DNA from: an uncultured Bacteroidales bacterium
GTDB taxonomy: Bacteria > Bacteroidota > Bacteroidia > Bacteroidales > Tenuifilaceae
NCBI GenBank assembly: GCA_937926785.1
Contig: CALBBQ010000038.1
Location: forward strand, 1-64,000
Length of the DNA: 64,000 bases
Direction: 5' to 3'
Under the pieces are notes generated by a model, which had not been told where the DNA came from, did no database searches, and saw only the letters and a program-made list of their open reading frames with translations. This document shows, one piece after another, positions 33,093-42,054 of this stretch. The position numbers were made by a program, and so were the translations under genes. The stretch's first letter is position 1; each line of letters opens with the position of its first letter.

Positions 33093-34763
33093 ATGAGGAA
33101 AGAAGTAGAAGTAGTAGTTGAGAATACCGGTCAAAAGGTTCATGTCACACCGGGTCATTCTCTCATTGAAATCGCAAGAATATTCGATATCAAGTTGCCC
33201 CACCGCATACTGGGTGCTATGGTTAATAACCAGCTCAAGGAGCTGGATTATGAGGTTTACACTCCAAAAACCATCCGCTTTATCGACATCTCTCACCCGG
33301 CTGGAATGAGAATGTACCAGCGGTCGCTTTTTTTTCTTTTACAAAAAGCTGTTCGCGATATCGTACCCGGGGCAAAGGTTCGAATCGAGCATTCGGTCTC
33401 TAGAGGGTTTTACTGTGAGATTGACGGGTGCAATGAGCCCCTGGAGCTACCTTTGATATTCAACATTTGTGACAGAATGCGCGAACTGGTTGCAGCCGAT
33501 TTGCCGTTCCGCAGGGACAAGGTGCTTGCTGTAGATGCCATATCGCTATTTAAGAGTTTGGGTTACCATGATAAAGCAAAACTTTTTGAGACCCGACCAA
33601 CGCTGTACACCTCCGTTTACCATCTGGGCGACATGGCCGACCATTTTTTTGGCAGCCTGGTCCCCTCAACTGGCTATCTGGATGTTTTTGACCTTGTAAA
33701 GTACTACGATGGCATGCTGCTGAGGGTTCCCAAGCGCTTTAAACCCGATGAAGTTGAGGATGTGGTGATCCAGAATAAAATGTTTGATATTTTCCAGGAG
33801 TATAAGAATTGGGTGGAAATTCTTGGAGTTGGCAGTGTTGGGGCAATTAACCATGAGGTTAACAAGGGCAATGCCAGTGAGCTAATAAAGATCTCCGAGG
33901 CCTTGCACGAGAAGAAGGTGGCCTTTATTGCCGACCGGATTCACCAGCAGCCTGAGCCGGTTAGGTTGGTTCTAATATCAGGACCTTCGTCCTCAGGTAA
34001 AACCACTTTTGCAAAACGGTTAGCTGTGCAGCTAAAGGTGAATGGACTTAAACCCTATACCATCTCGCTCGACAACTACTTTGTGGATAGGGAAATGACC
34101 CCGAAAGACGACCAGGGAAATTACGATTTTGAAGCGTTAGAAGCATTGGATGTGGAGTATTTCAACCATGACCTGATTCGTTTGCTCAACGGCGAAGAAG
34201 TAGAAATCCCAAAGTTCTCGTTTGAACAGGGTAAACGATTCTTTGATGGCACAAAGCTGCAAATTGATCCAAACGGAGTTATCATCATTGAAGGTATTCA
34301 TGCCCTAAACCCTGCACTAACCCATTTAATCCCCAATAATGCCAAGTTTAAAGTGTACGTTTCCGCATTAACCTCCCTTTCAATCGATGGTTTAAACCGA
34401 ATTTCCACCACCGATAACCGCCTGATACGAAGGATTGTTAGGGATTACCGTTATCGCGGATATAGCGCCCTGGACACCATTAGCCGTTGGGAGAGCGTTC
34501 GTAGAGGTGAGGATCGGAATATTTTTCCCTTCCAGGAACAAGCCGACGAGATGTTCAACTCCGCCTTGCTATACGAGTTTAGCGTACTGAAAAGGTTTGC
34601 CGAGCCTATCCTTCAGGAGGTCCCCCCTACCTGTCCTGAGTACGACGAAGCACAGCGCTTGCTCGCTTTCCTCGGCTATTTTACACCAATATCAGAGAAT
34701 GAGGTTCCCCCAACTTCAATCATTCGCGAGTTTCTTGGTGGTAGCACATTTTCATACAAATAG
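33093..34763 (+). CDS. TGS/ThrRS-N-domain nucleoside (uridine-type) kinase
   Basis: 556 residues. The N-terminal region resembles the TGS and second additional domains of threonyl-tRNA synthetase (VTPGHSLIEIARIF; VRIEHSVSRGFYCEIDG), and the C-terminal 270 residues are a uridine-kinase domain with P-loop GPSSSGKTTFAKRL (about 295-308), SLDNYFVDRE, DFEALEALDVEYFNHDL, IIIEGIHALNP and a lid segment RRIVRDYRYRGYSA. Proteins of this architecture are common in Bacteroidota and Firmicutes and annotated as nucleoside kinases; their substrate is not well defined. With udk at 21661 the organism carries two members of the family. Confidence 0.9.
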   Translation: MRKEVEVVVENTGQKVHVTPGHSLIEIARIFDIKLPHRILGAMVNNQLKELDYEVYTPKTIRFIDISHPAGMRMYQRSLFFLLQKAVRDIVPGAKVRIEHSVSRGFYCEIDGCNEPLELPLIFNICDRMRELVAADLPFRRDKVLAVDAISLFKSLGYHDKAKLFETRPTLYTSVYHLGDMADHFFGSLVPSTGYLDVFDLVKYYDGMLLRVPKRFKPDEVEDVVIQNKMFDIFQEYKNWVEILGVGSVGAINHEVNKGNASELIKISEALHEKKVAFIADRIHQQPEPVRLVLISGPSSSGKTTFAKRLAVQLKVNGLKPYTISLDNYFVDREMTPKDDQGNYDFEALEALDVEYFNHDLIRLLNGEEVEIPKFSFEQGKRFFDGTKLQIDPNGVIIIEGIHALNPALTHLIPNNAKFKVYVSALTSLSIDGLNRISTTDNRLIRRIVRDYRYRGYSALDTISRWESVRRGEDRNIFPFQEQADEMFNSALLYEFSVLKRFAEPILQEVPPTCPEYDEAQRLLAFLGYFTPISENEVPPTSIIREFLGGSTFSYK

Positions 34764-34840
34764 ATGTATTTATGAACAGGAAAAAGTGCTGAAACACAGC
34801 AAAGTAAACTTTTATTGTTAGTAATTATATTTGAATTATT

Positions 34841-34872
34841 AAGCCCAAAGAGCAACATTTTTGGGCTTTTCT
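34841..34872 (+). terminator. Terminator after nucleoside kinase
   Basis: Arms AAGCCCAAA and TTTGGGCTT around a loop of about ten bases, followed by TT. It lies 78 bases after the stop codon. Confidence 0.75.
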
Positions 34873-34948
34873 GCTACAGGTTATTCATTTATTTGTTAAT
34901 ATTGTAATTAATTAACCTAATTGCAAACCTAAACCTAAGCAGAGTACG

Positions 34949-36307
34949 ATGTTTCGTATCGCGACGGTGATTTATAACCTGATAGGCGTAACCCTTTTAA
35001 GCTTTCTGCTGGGAAGCGATGTGGTTTTTAATGTTAATGTTCCCTCTTCTGTTACCGCTGGAAGTGAGTTTGATGTTGAAGTAGTTCTGAAGAAGGGGCC
35101 ATTGACCGGTTTCGCCCGCTTACAGCAAGATCTTCCCCTTGGGCTCACTGCACGGATTGTGGAATCCTCATTAGGCGATTTTTCGTTCGACGATCAGAAG
35201 GTACGATTTGTTTGGCTCCGGCTCCCTGAGGATAAGCAGATTCGACTGGTTTACCGGATTAAGGTAGATGAACGGCTAAAAGGATCGTTTAGCCTGAAAG
35301 GCACATTTGCCTATGTGGAGAACAACGAACGAAAATCGGCAACTTTTCAAACCCAGAATATATCCATCAATCCCTCTTCTCGTATCGATCCCAATTTGAT
35401 TGTTGATATTTCTGAGTTCCAAAATGTAATACCTCCGCAGGCTCCCGTTTCTTTGACAGCCAGCAATGTGCGATGCATAAGGCAAACACCCATTCCCACT
35501 GGCGAAGCCAACGATTACCTGGTGAAACTTCTGGTTAATAAGGGTAATGCACAAAAGTTTGCTAAAATTGAGGAAGATGTTCCTGCCGGATTTACCGCTG
35601 AGGCTTTGGAAACAAAAGATGCCGTTTTCACTTTCAAGGATCAGAAGGTTAAGTTTCTTTGGATGAACCTTCCTGCTGACCCACGTTTTGTGGTATCGTA
35701 CAAGCTGATTGCACCCGATGGCAGAGGAGATATTACGGTTAGCCTTAAAGGAACGTTTTCTTACCTGGTGGGCGAAGCAACCCGGGTAATCGATATCATA
35801 CAAAAAGATATAGACCTTAGCAACATCGACCCCAAGGTACTTGAGGGTATTATCGCTTCGGCAGCCTCGTACGAGGGGGCTTCGTTTGTAACCGGTTTTA
35901 CTCAGCCTTACGCTGAGGGTGGCGTTGACATACCCATAGAGTACAGAAAGATAGAGGACAAGCCGAAGAAGAAGGTTGCCCAGGAGTTCGACATGCAACC
36001 CTTCATGCTGCTTCCTGAAAAGGGCGTTTACTATCGCGTTCAGATAGCCGCTGGGCACAAACCCATTAATATCAAGCGGTACTTCACTCGGTATAACATC
36101 ACTTACGATGTTAGAACCGAAAAGCATGATGGTTGGTACAAGTATTCAATCGGATCGTTCCATGAGTACAAGGAAGCACGCGATTTTAGGATTTTCATAT
36201 GGAACACAACCCGAATCAACGATGCATTTGTCACAGCCTATAATAACGGGGTACGCATAACCGTGCAGGAAGCGCTTATGATTACCAATCAGCAATGGTA
36301 CAGATAG
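34949..36307 (+). CDS. Exported protein with duplicated beta domain and SPOR-like C terminus
   Basis: 452 residues, not assigned to a named family. A hydrophobic N terminus (about 1-22) is followed by two copies of a domain of about 90 residues, at about 50-140 and 195-290. They align clearly: GFARLQQDLPLGLTA with KFAKIEEDVPAGFTA, then FSFDDQKVRFVWLRLP with FTFKDQKVKFLWMNLP, then FSLKGTFAYV with VSLKGTFSYL. After a linker with many basic residues, the C terminus (about 355-450, YYRVQIAAGHKPINIKRYF ... YKYSIGSFHEYKEARDFR) resembles a SPOR peptidoglycan-binding domain. The thrombospondin-type-3 gene follows 12 bases later, so they are one operon. Confidence 0.8.
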   Translation: MFRIATVIYNLIGVTLLSFLLGSDVVFNVNVPSSVTAGSEFDVEVVLKKGPLTGFARLQQDLPLGLTARIVESSLGDFSFDDQKVRFVWLRLPEDKQIRLVYRIKVDERLKGSFSLKGTFAYVENNERKSATFQTQNISINPSSRIDPNLIVDISEFQNVIPPQAPVSLTASNVRCIRQTPIPTGEANDYLVKLLVNKGNAQKFAKIEEDVPAGFTAEALETKDAVFTFKDQKVKFLWMNLPADPRFVVSYKLIAPDGRGDITVSLKGTFSYLVGEATRVIDIIQKDIDLSNIDPKVLEGIIASAASYEGASFVTGFTQPYAEGGVDIPIEYRKIEDKPKKKVAQEFDMQPFMLLPEKGVYYRVQIAAGHKPINIKRYFTRYNITYDVRTEKHDGWYKYSIGSFHEYKEARDFRIFIWNTTRINDAFVTAYNNGVRITVQEALMITNQQWYR

Positions 36308-36319
36308 AGTTAATTTGGA

Positions 36320-37774
36320 ATGATTACAAGGAAGATACATACCGCGTTTTGGAAGGTTTTGGTTGTGTTTACCATTAGCCTTGGATTTACAAATCCGGCT
36401 TTTTCCCAGGAGGATGAGGATTACTTTAAGGGAATTCTCGATACCATTGTTGAGGTACAGAACCCCAACTATAAACCCGTGATCTCTTTAGGTACAGGAT
36501 ACCTGAGTTTTTATGGTGATATACGAAACACGATAACCTCGCCGCTTTACGGCAACTGGGCGGTGAAGGTAAATGTATCGAACCTTTTCGGGAAAAAGCA
36601 TTACTTCAAAGGCAACGTATTCGCCATCATGGGCGAAATAAGCGCACACGACCCCAAAATTTCCTACCTCATGCAACAGCAACCCCTTCCGGTCGATGAT
36701 ATTGGTAATCCCATTTACGTGAACTCGGCTTTCCAAACCAATGTTTTCCAAGCAGGGATTTCGGCTGAGTATAATTTTGGTCATATTTTCGGTCCTGCGA
36801 AACGGTTTAAACCGTTTATCGGAATTGGATTTTCAACCATTTTCTATAGTCCTAAGGGGAATATCATCAACAATGCAGGTAATGGGTTTTACTACTTTTG
36901 GTCCGATGGCACCATGCGCGATTTTGCTGAAGGTGGACCGGATGCCTACCGTGCAAGAATAGTTAGGTTCGATAACCGTTACGAGACCGACTTGTCCAAT
37001 GCCGATTTTTATAAGCAGGGAAGTATCCCCCAGCAAACCTTCTCAATTCCCATAGACCTGGGCTTTGACTTTTACCTTTCCGACAGGGTAAACCTCAGGG
37101 TTGGTACAACCGTTAACTACTGTTTGTCCGATAAGATTGATAACTACGACAGTAAGATTGCCAAGGCGCAGGGCTATCCGGTTAAGAATAGCATGAACGA
37201 CATTTTTGCCTTCACCTACTTCACCATGAACTTCGACCTTTTCTCCGATCCCAAGACAATCCTTGTGGAGAGGGTATTTGCCCTGTGGGGCGAAGATTAC
37301 GATTATACCGTATTCTTTAGCGATAACGATGGTGATGGAGTTTTCGACCGCTTCGACGATTGCCCCGATACCCCAGCCGGTGTTGAAGTCGATTCTGTGG
37401 GTTGCCCCATGGATACCGATATGGATGGTGTTTTTGACTATATGGACGAAGAACCAAATACACCATCCGGAGCAACAGTTGATGAAAAGGGCCGACAAGT
37501 TACTGCCGATGTGCTGGCAGCCATGTTCAACCGTAAAGGCGAGGCTGTGTTGCGCAAAGAGGCCCGTTTAATACCGCTAAGCTATGTTTGGTCAAGAAGC
37601 TTAACTTACACCCCCGGAAAGATACCCGCTAAACTGCAGCCTGTTGATACCGACGGAGATGGTTATGTATCCTATCAGGAACTGATGCGCGCTATAAACG
37701 ACTTCTTTGATGGTACTAACAACTTTACGCTGCAAGACATTTACGACTTGAACGAGTACTTCTTTAGCCAGTAA
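36320..37774 (+). CDS. Outer-membrane-type protein with TSP3 calcium repeats and EF-hand
   Basis: 484 residues. The signal peptide ends PAFSQE. Residues about 45-330 look like a beta-barrel or sandwich (VISLGTGYLSFYGDIRN, FQAGISAEYNFGHIF, PFIGIGFSTIFYSP, IDLGFDFYLSDRVNLRVG). Two thrombospondin type 3 repeats follow at about 335-385 (DNDGDGVFDRFDDCPDTPAGVEVD; DTDMDGVFDYMDEEPNTP), then an EF-hand-like loop DTDGDGYVSYQEL at about 443-455. In OmpA-like proteins a TSP3 linker normally leads to an OmpA peptidoglycan-binding domain; here there is none, and the upstream SPOR-like protein may supply that contact. The function is unknown. Confidence 0.8.
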   Translation: MITRKIHTAFWKVLVVFTISLGFTNPAFSQEDEDYFKGILDTIVEVQNPNYKPVISLGTGYLSFYGDIRNTITSPLYGNWAVKVNVSNLFGKKHYFKGNVFAIMGEISAHDPKISYLMQQQPLPVDDIGNPIYVNSAFQTNVFQAGISAEYNFGHIFGPAKRFKPFIGIGFSTIFYSPKGNIINNAGNGFYYFWSDGTMRDFAEGGPDAYRARIVRFDNRYETDLSNADFYKQGSIPQQTFSIPIDLGFDFYLSDRVNLRVGTTVNYCLSDKIDNYDSKIAKAQGYPVKNSMNDIFAFTYFTMNFDLFSDPKTILVERVFALWGEDYDYTVFFSDNDGDGVFDRFDDCPDTPAGVEVDSVGCPMDTDMDGVFDYMDEEPNTPSGATVDEKGRQVTADVLAAMFNRKGEAVLRKEARLIPLSYVWSRSLTYTPGKIPAKLQPVDTDGDGYVSYQELMRAINDFFDGTNNFTLQDIYDLNEYFFSQ

Positions 37775-37814
37775 ACCCAAACCTAAACAACTACATACCC
37801 TGAAATCTATTTTT

Positions 37815-37844
37815 AAAAAGGTGCTCACATCGGGCACTTTTTTT
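37815..37844 (+). terminator. Terminator after TSP3 gene
   Basis: Ten-base arms AAAAAGGTGC and GCACTTTTTT (one G-T pair) around a nine-base loop, with the T tract continuing to 37844. Confidence 0.8.
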
Positions 37845-37908
37845 ATGGGCGCTAACTTTTACGGTCCGGAGGTTTAAACAGGTACTGTAAACTAATTGAT
37901 AATTGTTA

Positions 37909-37916
37909 TACCTTTG
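37909..37916 (+). promoter_or_regulatory. -7 element for LytTR regulator
   Basis: TACCTTTG, an exact consensus match, 23 bases before the ATG at 37939. Any start codon upstream of this element can be excluded. Confidence 0.6.
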
Positions 37917-37938
37917 CAGCATCTACTTACTTAATTTT

Positions 37939-38691
37939 ATGCTCAAAGCACTCATTGTTGACGATGAAATTGCATCGTTAAGGACCTTGGAGATCCTACT
38001 AGGTCAATATGCTAAGCATATCGAGATAATTGGGGTTGCTCACTCGGCTTCCGAAGGAGTAAAAGCTGTGTCAATGTATAACCCCGATATCATTTTTCTT
38101 GATATTGAAATGCCGGGTGGAAGTGGTTTTGATTTTTTAGAGAATTGTGCCCACCGCAATTTCGATGTGATTTTTATCACTGCATACAATAACTATGCAA
38201 TAAAAGCTTTTAAGTACAGCGCTATAGATTACCTCCTCAAACCCATTGAAATTGAAGAGTTACACGGTGCTCTGGAGAAGGTTATTAGGCGCAGATATTC
38301 CAATATTGACGGAAGGAATAAGTACTACGCCCTATTTGAAAATATTAGGGAGATAGTACCCAGAAAGCTGGTTGTGCAGACCGATGAGCGATATGAGTGC
38401 CTTGATATTAGTAGTATTGTACTGGTTGAAAGCAGGGCTAATGGGAGCCAAATCAAATTCGCCGATGGGAGTGAGGTAGTGGTTAACAACCCTTTTACAG
38501 AACTAAGTGCGCTACTGGAGGAACGCAGCTTTGCCTTCATTAGCCCCAGCCAGCAGGTTAACCTGGAAATGGTCCGAAAGCTTACCAGTAGTCCGGAGTG
38601 TAGGATTGAGTTCAAAAACCAGTTGACAATACCCGTTAACCCTGAGTACTACAAGCGTATTAGTAAACATTTTGAGGAAATTTCTAAATAG
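37939..38691 (+). CDS. LytTR-family response regulator
   Basis: 250 residues from the ATG at 37939. The receiver domain has acidic residues in VDDE, the phosphoacceptor Asp in DIIFLDIEMPGGSG, Thr in FITAYNNY and Lys in YLLKPIEIEEL. A LytTR DNA-binding domain follows (about 150-250, with YECLDISSIVLVESRANGSQIKFADG and RSFAFISPSQQVNLEMVRK). Such regulators are normally paired with a LytS/YehU-type membrane histidine kinase, which is not in the window. The stop codon is eight bases before the likely ruvX start. Confidence 0.93.
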   Translation: MLKALIVDDEIASLRTLEILLGQYAKHIEIIGVAHSASEGVKAVSMYNPDIIFLDIEMPGGSGFDFLENCAHRNFDVIFITAYNNYAIKAFKYSAIDYLLKPIEIEELHGALEKVIRRRYSNIDGRNKYYALFENIREIVPRKLVVQTDERYECLDISSIVLVESRANGSQIKFADGSEVVVNNPFTELSALLEERSFAFISPSQQVNLEMVRKLTSSPECRIEFKNQLTIPVNPEYYKRISKHFEEISK

Positions 38692-38698
38692 TTTGAAT

Positions 38699-39130
38699 TT
38701 GGGCAGAATTGTAGCACTAGATATAGGAAGGAAGCGTACCGGTGTTGCAATGACCGATCCCCTTAATATTTTTGCATCCCCGTTCGATACCATACCAACT
38801 CATAAAGTGGTCGAATTCATTGCTTTGCAACTAAGTAAAGAGGCTATCGATCTGTTGGTAGTTGGGTATCCCCGTCAAATGAACAATACTCCGTCCGAGG
38901 CTGTTTCTTACATAAAGCCCGTTGTTAGCGCCATAGCTAAACGTTTTCCGGGGCTTAAAATTGAGTATGTTGATGAGCGTTTTACTTCAAAGTTGGCCCA
39001 GCAGGCCATGATAGAGGGTGGAATGAAAAGGAAAGACCGACAGGTGAAGGGAAATGTGGATAAGATTAGCGCAGCAATAATTTTGCAGAGCTATCTGGAT
39101 GGATTAGCATTTAAGAACCTAAATACATAG
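38699..39130 (+). CDS. ruvX: Putative pre-16S rRNA nuclease RuvX/YqgF
   Basis: It belongs to the RNase H-like resolvase fold used in 5' processing of 16S rRNA. About 143 residues from the TTG at 38699, giving MGRIVALDIGRKRTGVAMTD, a standard beginning; TTG at 38693 or 38672 would add residues and overlap the LytTR gene. Further motifs are LLVVGYPRQMNNTPSE, YVDERFTSKLA and VDKISAAIILQSYLD, with the acidic catalytic residues present. No ATG is available, so the start codon is uncertain. def follows 18 bases later. Confidence 0.9.
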   Translation: MGRIVALDIGRKRTGVAMTDPLNIFASPFDTIPTHKVVEFIALQLSKEAIDLLVVGYPRQMNNTPSEAVSYIKPVVSAIAKRFPGLKIEYVDERFTSKLAQQAMIEGGMKRKDRQVKGNVDKISAAIILQSYLDGLAFKNLNT

Positions 39131-39148
39131 TAAACCATTACGTTTTTC

Positions 39149-39703
39149 ATGGTACGACCAGTTTACATATACGGCTCGCCCGTTCTAAGAAAGGTGGCTC
39201 AAGATATAACACCTGATTACCCTAACTTAGATTCTTTAATATCAGATATGTTTGAAACCATGGAGCAATCCGATGGTATTGGTCTTGCGGCTCCCCAGAT
39301 AGGTTTGTCCATAAGGCTTTTTGTTGTTGATGGCACCCCCTTGGCAGAGGACGATCCAAATCTAAAAGATTTTCGTAGGGTTTTTATTAATGCACACATT
39401 ACCGAACGAGGTGGGGAGAAAACCATTTACAACGAAGGTTGTTTAAGCATACCTGGCTTGCACGAGGATGTGGAGCGCGAGTCAACAATTAAAATCCGTT
39501 ACGTGGATAGGAATTTTGTGGAACACGAGGAGGTGTATTCGGGTATGGCTGCGCGTATCATACAGCACGAGTATGACCACCTCGATGGGATACTTTTTAC
39601 CGATAGGGTTTCGCCTATCCGAAAGCAGCTTCTCAGAGCAAAGCTGAACGCCATAGCCAAAGGGAAATTTTCTGCAAGCTACAAGTACCGTTTGGCTAAA
39701 TAG
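39149..39703 (+). CDS. def: Peptide deformylase
   Basis: It removes the formyl group from nascent proteins. The 184 residues have the three family motifs [18 protein letters not shown] (metal ligand Cys) and QHEYDHLDG (two His ligands and catalytic Glu). It is co-oriented with ruvX and probably co-transcribed. Confidence 0.97.
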   Translation: MVRPVYIYGSPVLRKVAQDITPDYPNLDSLISDMFETMEQSDGIGLAAPQIGLSIRLFVVDGTPLAEDDPNLKDFRRVFINAHITERGGEKTIYNEGCLSIPGLHEDVERESTIKIRYVDRNFVEHEEVYSGMAARIIQHEYDHLDGILFTDRVSPIRKQLLRAKLNAIAKGKFSASYKYRLAK

Positions 39704-39731
39704 GCTGTATCTTTTATAAGCAATTCTTTCT

Positions 39732-39748
39732 AACACCAAAAGTGTTTT
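39732..39748 (+). terminator. Weak hairpin after def
   Basis: AACAC-CAAAA-GTGTT followed by TT. The five-base stem is short. A second hairpin, CACTC-TTTAG-GAGTG, lies at about 39770-39784. Confidence 0.35.
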
Positions 39749-39840
39749 AGATCTTGCATGCAAAACTTCACTCTTTAGGAGTGATGCATATTGTGTTGTG
39801 TAAAAAAATGGTGTAACTTGATTCAAAGTTGTACCATTCC

Positions 39841-41958
39841 ATGAACAAACTACCCACCAGTATACACGAAGTGCCCTTTGTGAGGTTGGTGTTACCACTT
39901 ATTGTTGGCATAGCAGTTCAGCACCAATTCAGCCTTTTTGAATGGAATGCTTTTTTTGTTTTTACCATTGCAGGTTTAGCAGTTTTAACCATTTTGGTTA
40001 GTTTTGGCTTAAACACATGGCAATTACGTTGGGTTTATGGGCTAATCTTAAACGTTTCGCTGGTACTTCTGGGTGCTGCGCTGATGTGCATCAATCAGCA
40101 GCAGCTGCAACTTTCTGCTGATAAGGATACGCAGCTGATAGCGAAGTTAGAAGAGGAACCCTCTTCAACAGCTAAAGTTAGAAAAGTAAAAGCCAAATTA
40201 TTGTATGAGTTTGATGAAGCGCAAAGCCATACTTCAAAAAATAGAATCATTTTGTTGTACTTTTCACTAGCCGATAGCATTGCAGGCACTCTGCAGTATG
40301 GTGATGTGTTGGCTTTAAAGGGAAAGTTGAAGGGGTTCAGGGAGCCGCAAAACCCCAACCAGTTTAACATGAAGCAGTACATGAAGCAGCAGGGAGTAGC
40401 CGGTTTCGTATCTGTGAGGAGCAACAGCTGGTTGGTAATTGGCAAAAATCCCAATCCAATCATGGCATGTGCCATCGGAGCCAGAAGCTGGGTAATCAAT
40501 ACGTTTAAACATAAGGGGTTGGAAGGTCAGGAGCTGGCCGTTTTATCGGCATTGCTGGTTGGCTATAAAGGGTTGCTTGACGATGAGATAAGGCAGGTTT
40601 ACTCATCTGTCGGTGCTATGCACATTCTGGCTGTTTCGGGTTTGCATGTTGGTCTGGTGTATGGTGTTGTGTTGCTGTTCTTATCCCTTCTGCCCAAACG
40701 AAAAATCTGGTTGTTTACCAGGCTTTTTCTAGCTCTGGCTTCACTTTGGGCATACGCATTGATAACCGGCTTCTCACCCTCAGTAAACAGGGCGGCTTTG
40801 ATGTTTTCGATGTTGGCCATAGGCCAGCTGCTGGGACTCAGATCCAATAGCTTTAATACCCTGGCTGCTGCGGCATTCATTCTTCTGGTGGTTGATCCAA
40901 GCATGCTTTTCAGCTTGGGGTTTCAGCTCTCCTTCGTAGCGGTACTTTCAATACTCATATTTTACCCCTTAATACACTCCCTCATCCAGGTAAAATCATG
41001 GATATTAAAGCCAATTTGGTCGTTAGTAGCCATTTCTGCTGCAGCACAGCTGCTTACAGCGCCACTCACCCTTTACTACTTTGGTCAGTTTCCTACGCTT
41101 TTCCTCTTTACCAACCTCGTAGCAATTCCATTGGCTACGTTGGTGCTTTACATGGCGTTGGGAACGTTATTGCTTCAATTTATTGGACCGTTGGGTGATG
41201 TTCTGGCTCTACTGGTTGAGCGTTTAACGCAGCTATTAAACGCTGGATTAAGGTTTATTGATAATATCCCGTTTTCGAGCGTTAAGCAGATCTATTTTAA
41301 AGAGTTGCATGTAGTTTTACTAACAGCTTCAATTCTACTATTCATTGCTTACTTATCAAGAAGAAGGATTTTGGTTTTGAATCTTGCCATACTGTTGCTA
41401 ATCAGCATTTTTCTGTTTGTGGGCTTTCATCGTTTAAGCATTGGCAGAACTAGTGAACTGGTGATTCTATGGCGTCCCCAAACTTCTGTGGTATGTTTCA
41501 ATAATGCAGGAACCCCAATTACATTTACTGCCGATTCAACCAGTAGTGTTGATTTGACAGATGATTTTGCGACTAGAGACTATTTCCGGAATTCGGCATT
41601 ACGAAAGCCCGTTATGTATGGCTTGAAAGGATCAGATGATGCTTTTACCTCCATGCCTGTACGATTGTATGCCAGGAATGGATTTGGACTATTAGTTCAT
41701 GGTAACTACACCGTTGCTCTAGCCTATAGCGACAGTGTGCGGTATTTGAGCTGTGATGTACCCATAAAAGTTAACCTGCTTTTACTAAACCATTACTCCG
41801 ATTTGAACATATTAACTTTAGTTAAGCCCGATTTCGTTGTATTTGACCCAAGCGTTAAGCATTGGAAAACAAATGCATTTATTAAACAGCTATTAGCGAG
41901 TGGAATAAAATATCACGACATGAGCCAATCAGGTGCATACCGTGTTCGACTTCAATAA
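39841..41958 (+). CDS. comEC: ComEC/Rec2-family DNA uptake channel
   Basis: A polytopic inner-membrane protein that moves single-stranded DNA into the cytoplasm during transformation. About 705 residues from the ATG at 39841. The N-terminal region has membrane helices and the DUF4131-type soluble domain, and the competence core (about 215-490) contains HILAVSGLHVGLVYG and GFSPSVNRAALMFSMLAIGQLLG, both highly typical. The C-terminal 180 residues show no HxHxDH metallo-beta-lactamase motif, so the nuclease-like domain of Gram-positive ComEC is absent or degenerate, as in many Bacteroidota. Confidence 0.92.
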   Translation: MNKLPTSIHEVPFVRLVLPLIVGIAVQHQFSLFEWNAFFVFTIAGLAVLTILVSFGLNTWQLRWVYGLILNVSLVLLGAALMCINQQQLQLSADKDTQLIAKLEEEPSSTAKVRKVKAKLLYEFDEAQSHTSKNRIILLYFSLADSIAGTLQYGDVLALKGKLKGFREPQNPNQFNMKQYMKQQGVAGFVSVRSNSWLVIGKNPNPIMACAIGARSWVINTFKHKGLEGQELAVLSALLVGYKGLLDDEIRQVYSSVGAMHILAVSGLHVGLVYGVVLLFLSLLPKRKIWLFTRLFLALASLWAYALITGFSPSVNRAALMFSMLAIGQLLGLRSNSFNTLAAAAFILLVVDPSMLFSLGFQLSFVAVLSILIFYPLIHSLIQVKSWILKPIWSLVAISAAAQLLTAPLTLYYFGQFPTLFLFTNLVAIPLATLVLYMALGTLLLQFIGPLGDVLALLVERLTQLLNAGLRFIDNIPFSSVKQIYFKELHVVLLTASILLFIAYLSRRRILVLNLAILLLISIFLFVGFHRLSIGRTSELVILWRPQTSVVCFNNAGTPITFTADSTSSVDLTDDFATRDYFRNSALRKPVMYGLKGSDDAFTSMPVRLYARNGFGLLVHGNYTVALAYSDSVRYLSCDVPIKVNLLLLNHYSDLNILTLVKPDFVVFDPSVKHWKTNAFIKQLLASGIKYHDMSQSGAYRVRLQ

Positions 41959-42054
41959 ATCGAAAACCATTGCTTTTGTTAATTATTCTGAGTAAGATTG
42001 ATACAGTATGATTAAAATTGATATTACTTTGCAACTTATTTTGATAGCAAAGCG

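Noticed and set aside
35276..36127. Minus-strand open frame of 283 codons opposite the SPOR-like gene
   Set aside because: It is fully antisense to a gene with a coherent signal, internal duplication and operon context; the frame is a codon-usage shadow.
37043..37498. Minus-strand 151-codon open frame opposite the TSP3 gene
   Set aside because: Antisense shadow of repeated Asp-rich codons (GAT/GAC giving Ile and Val); no independent features.
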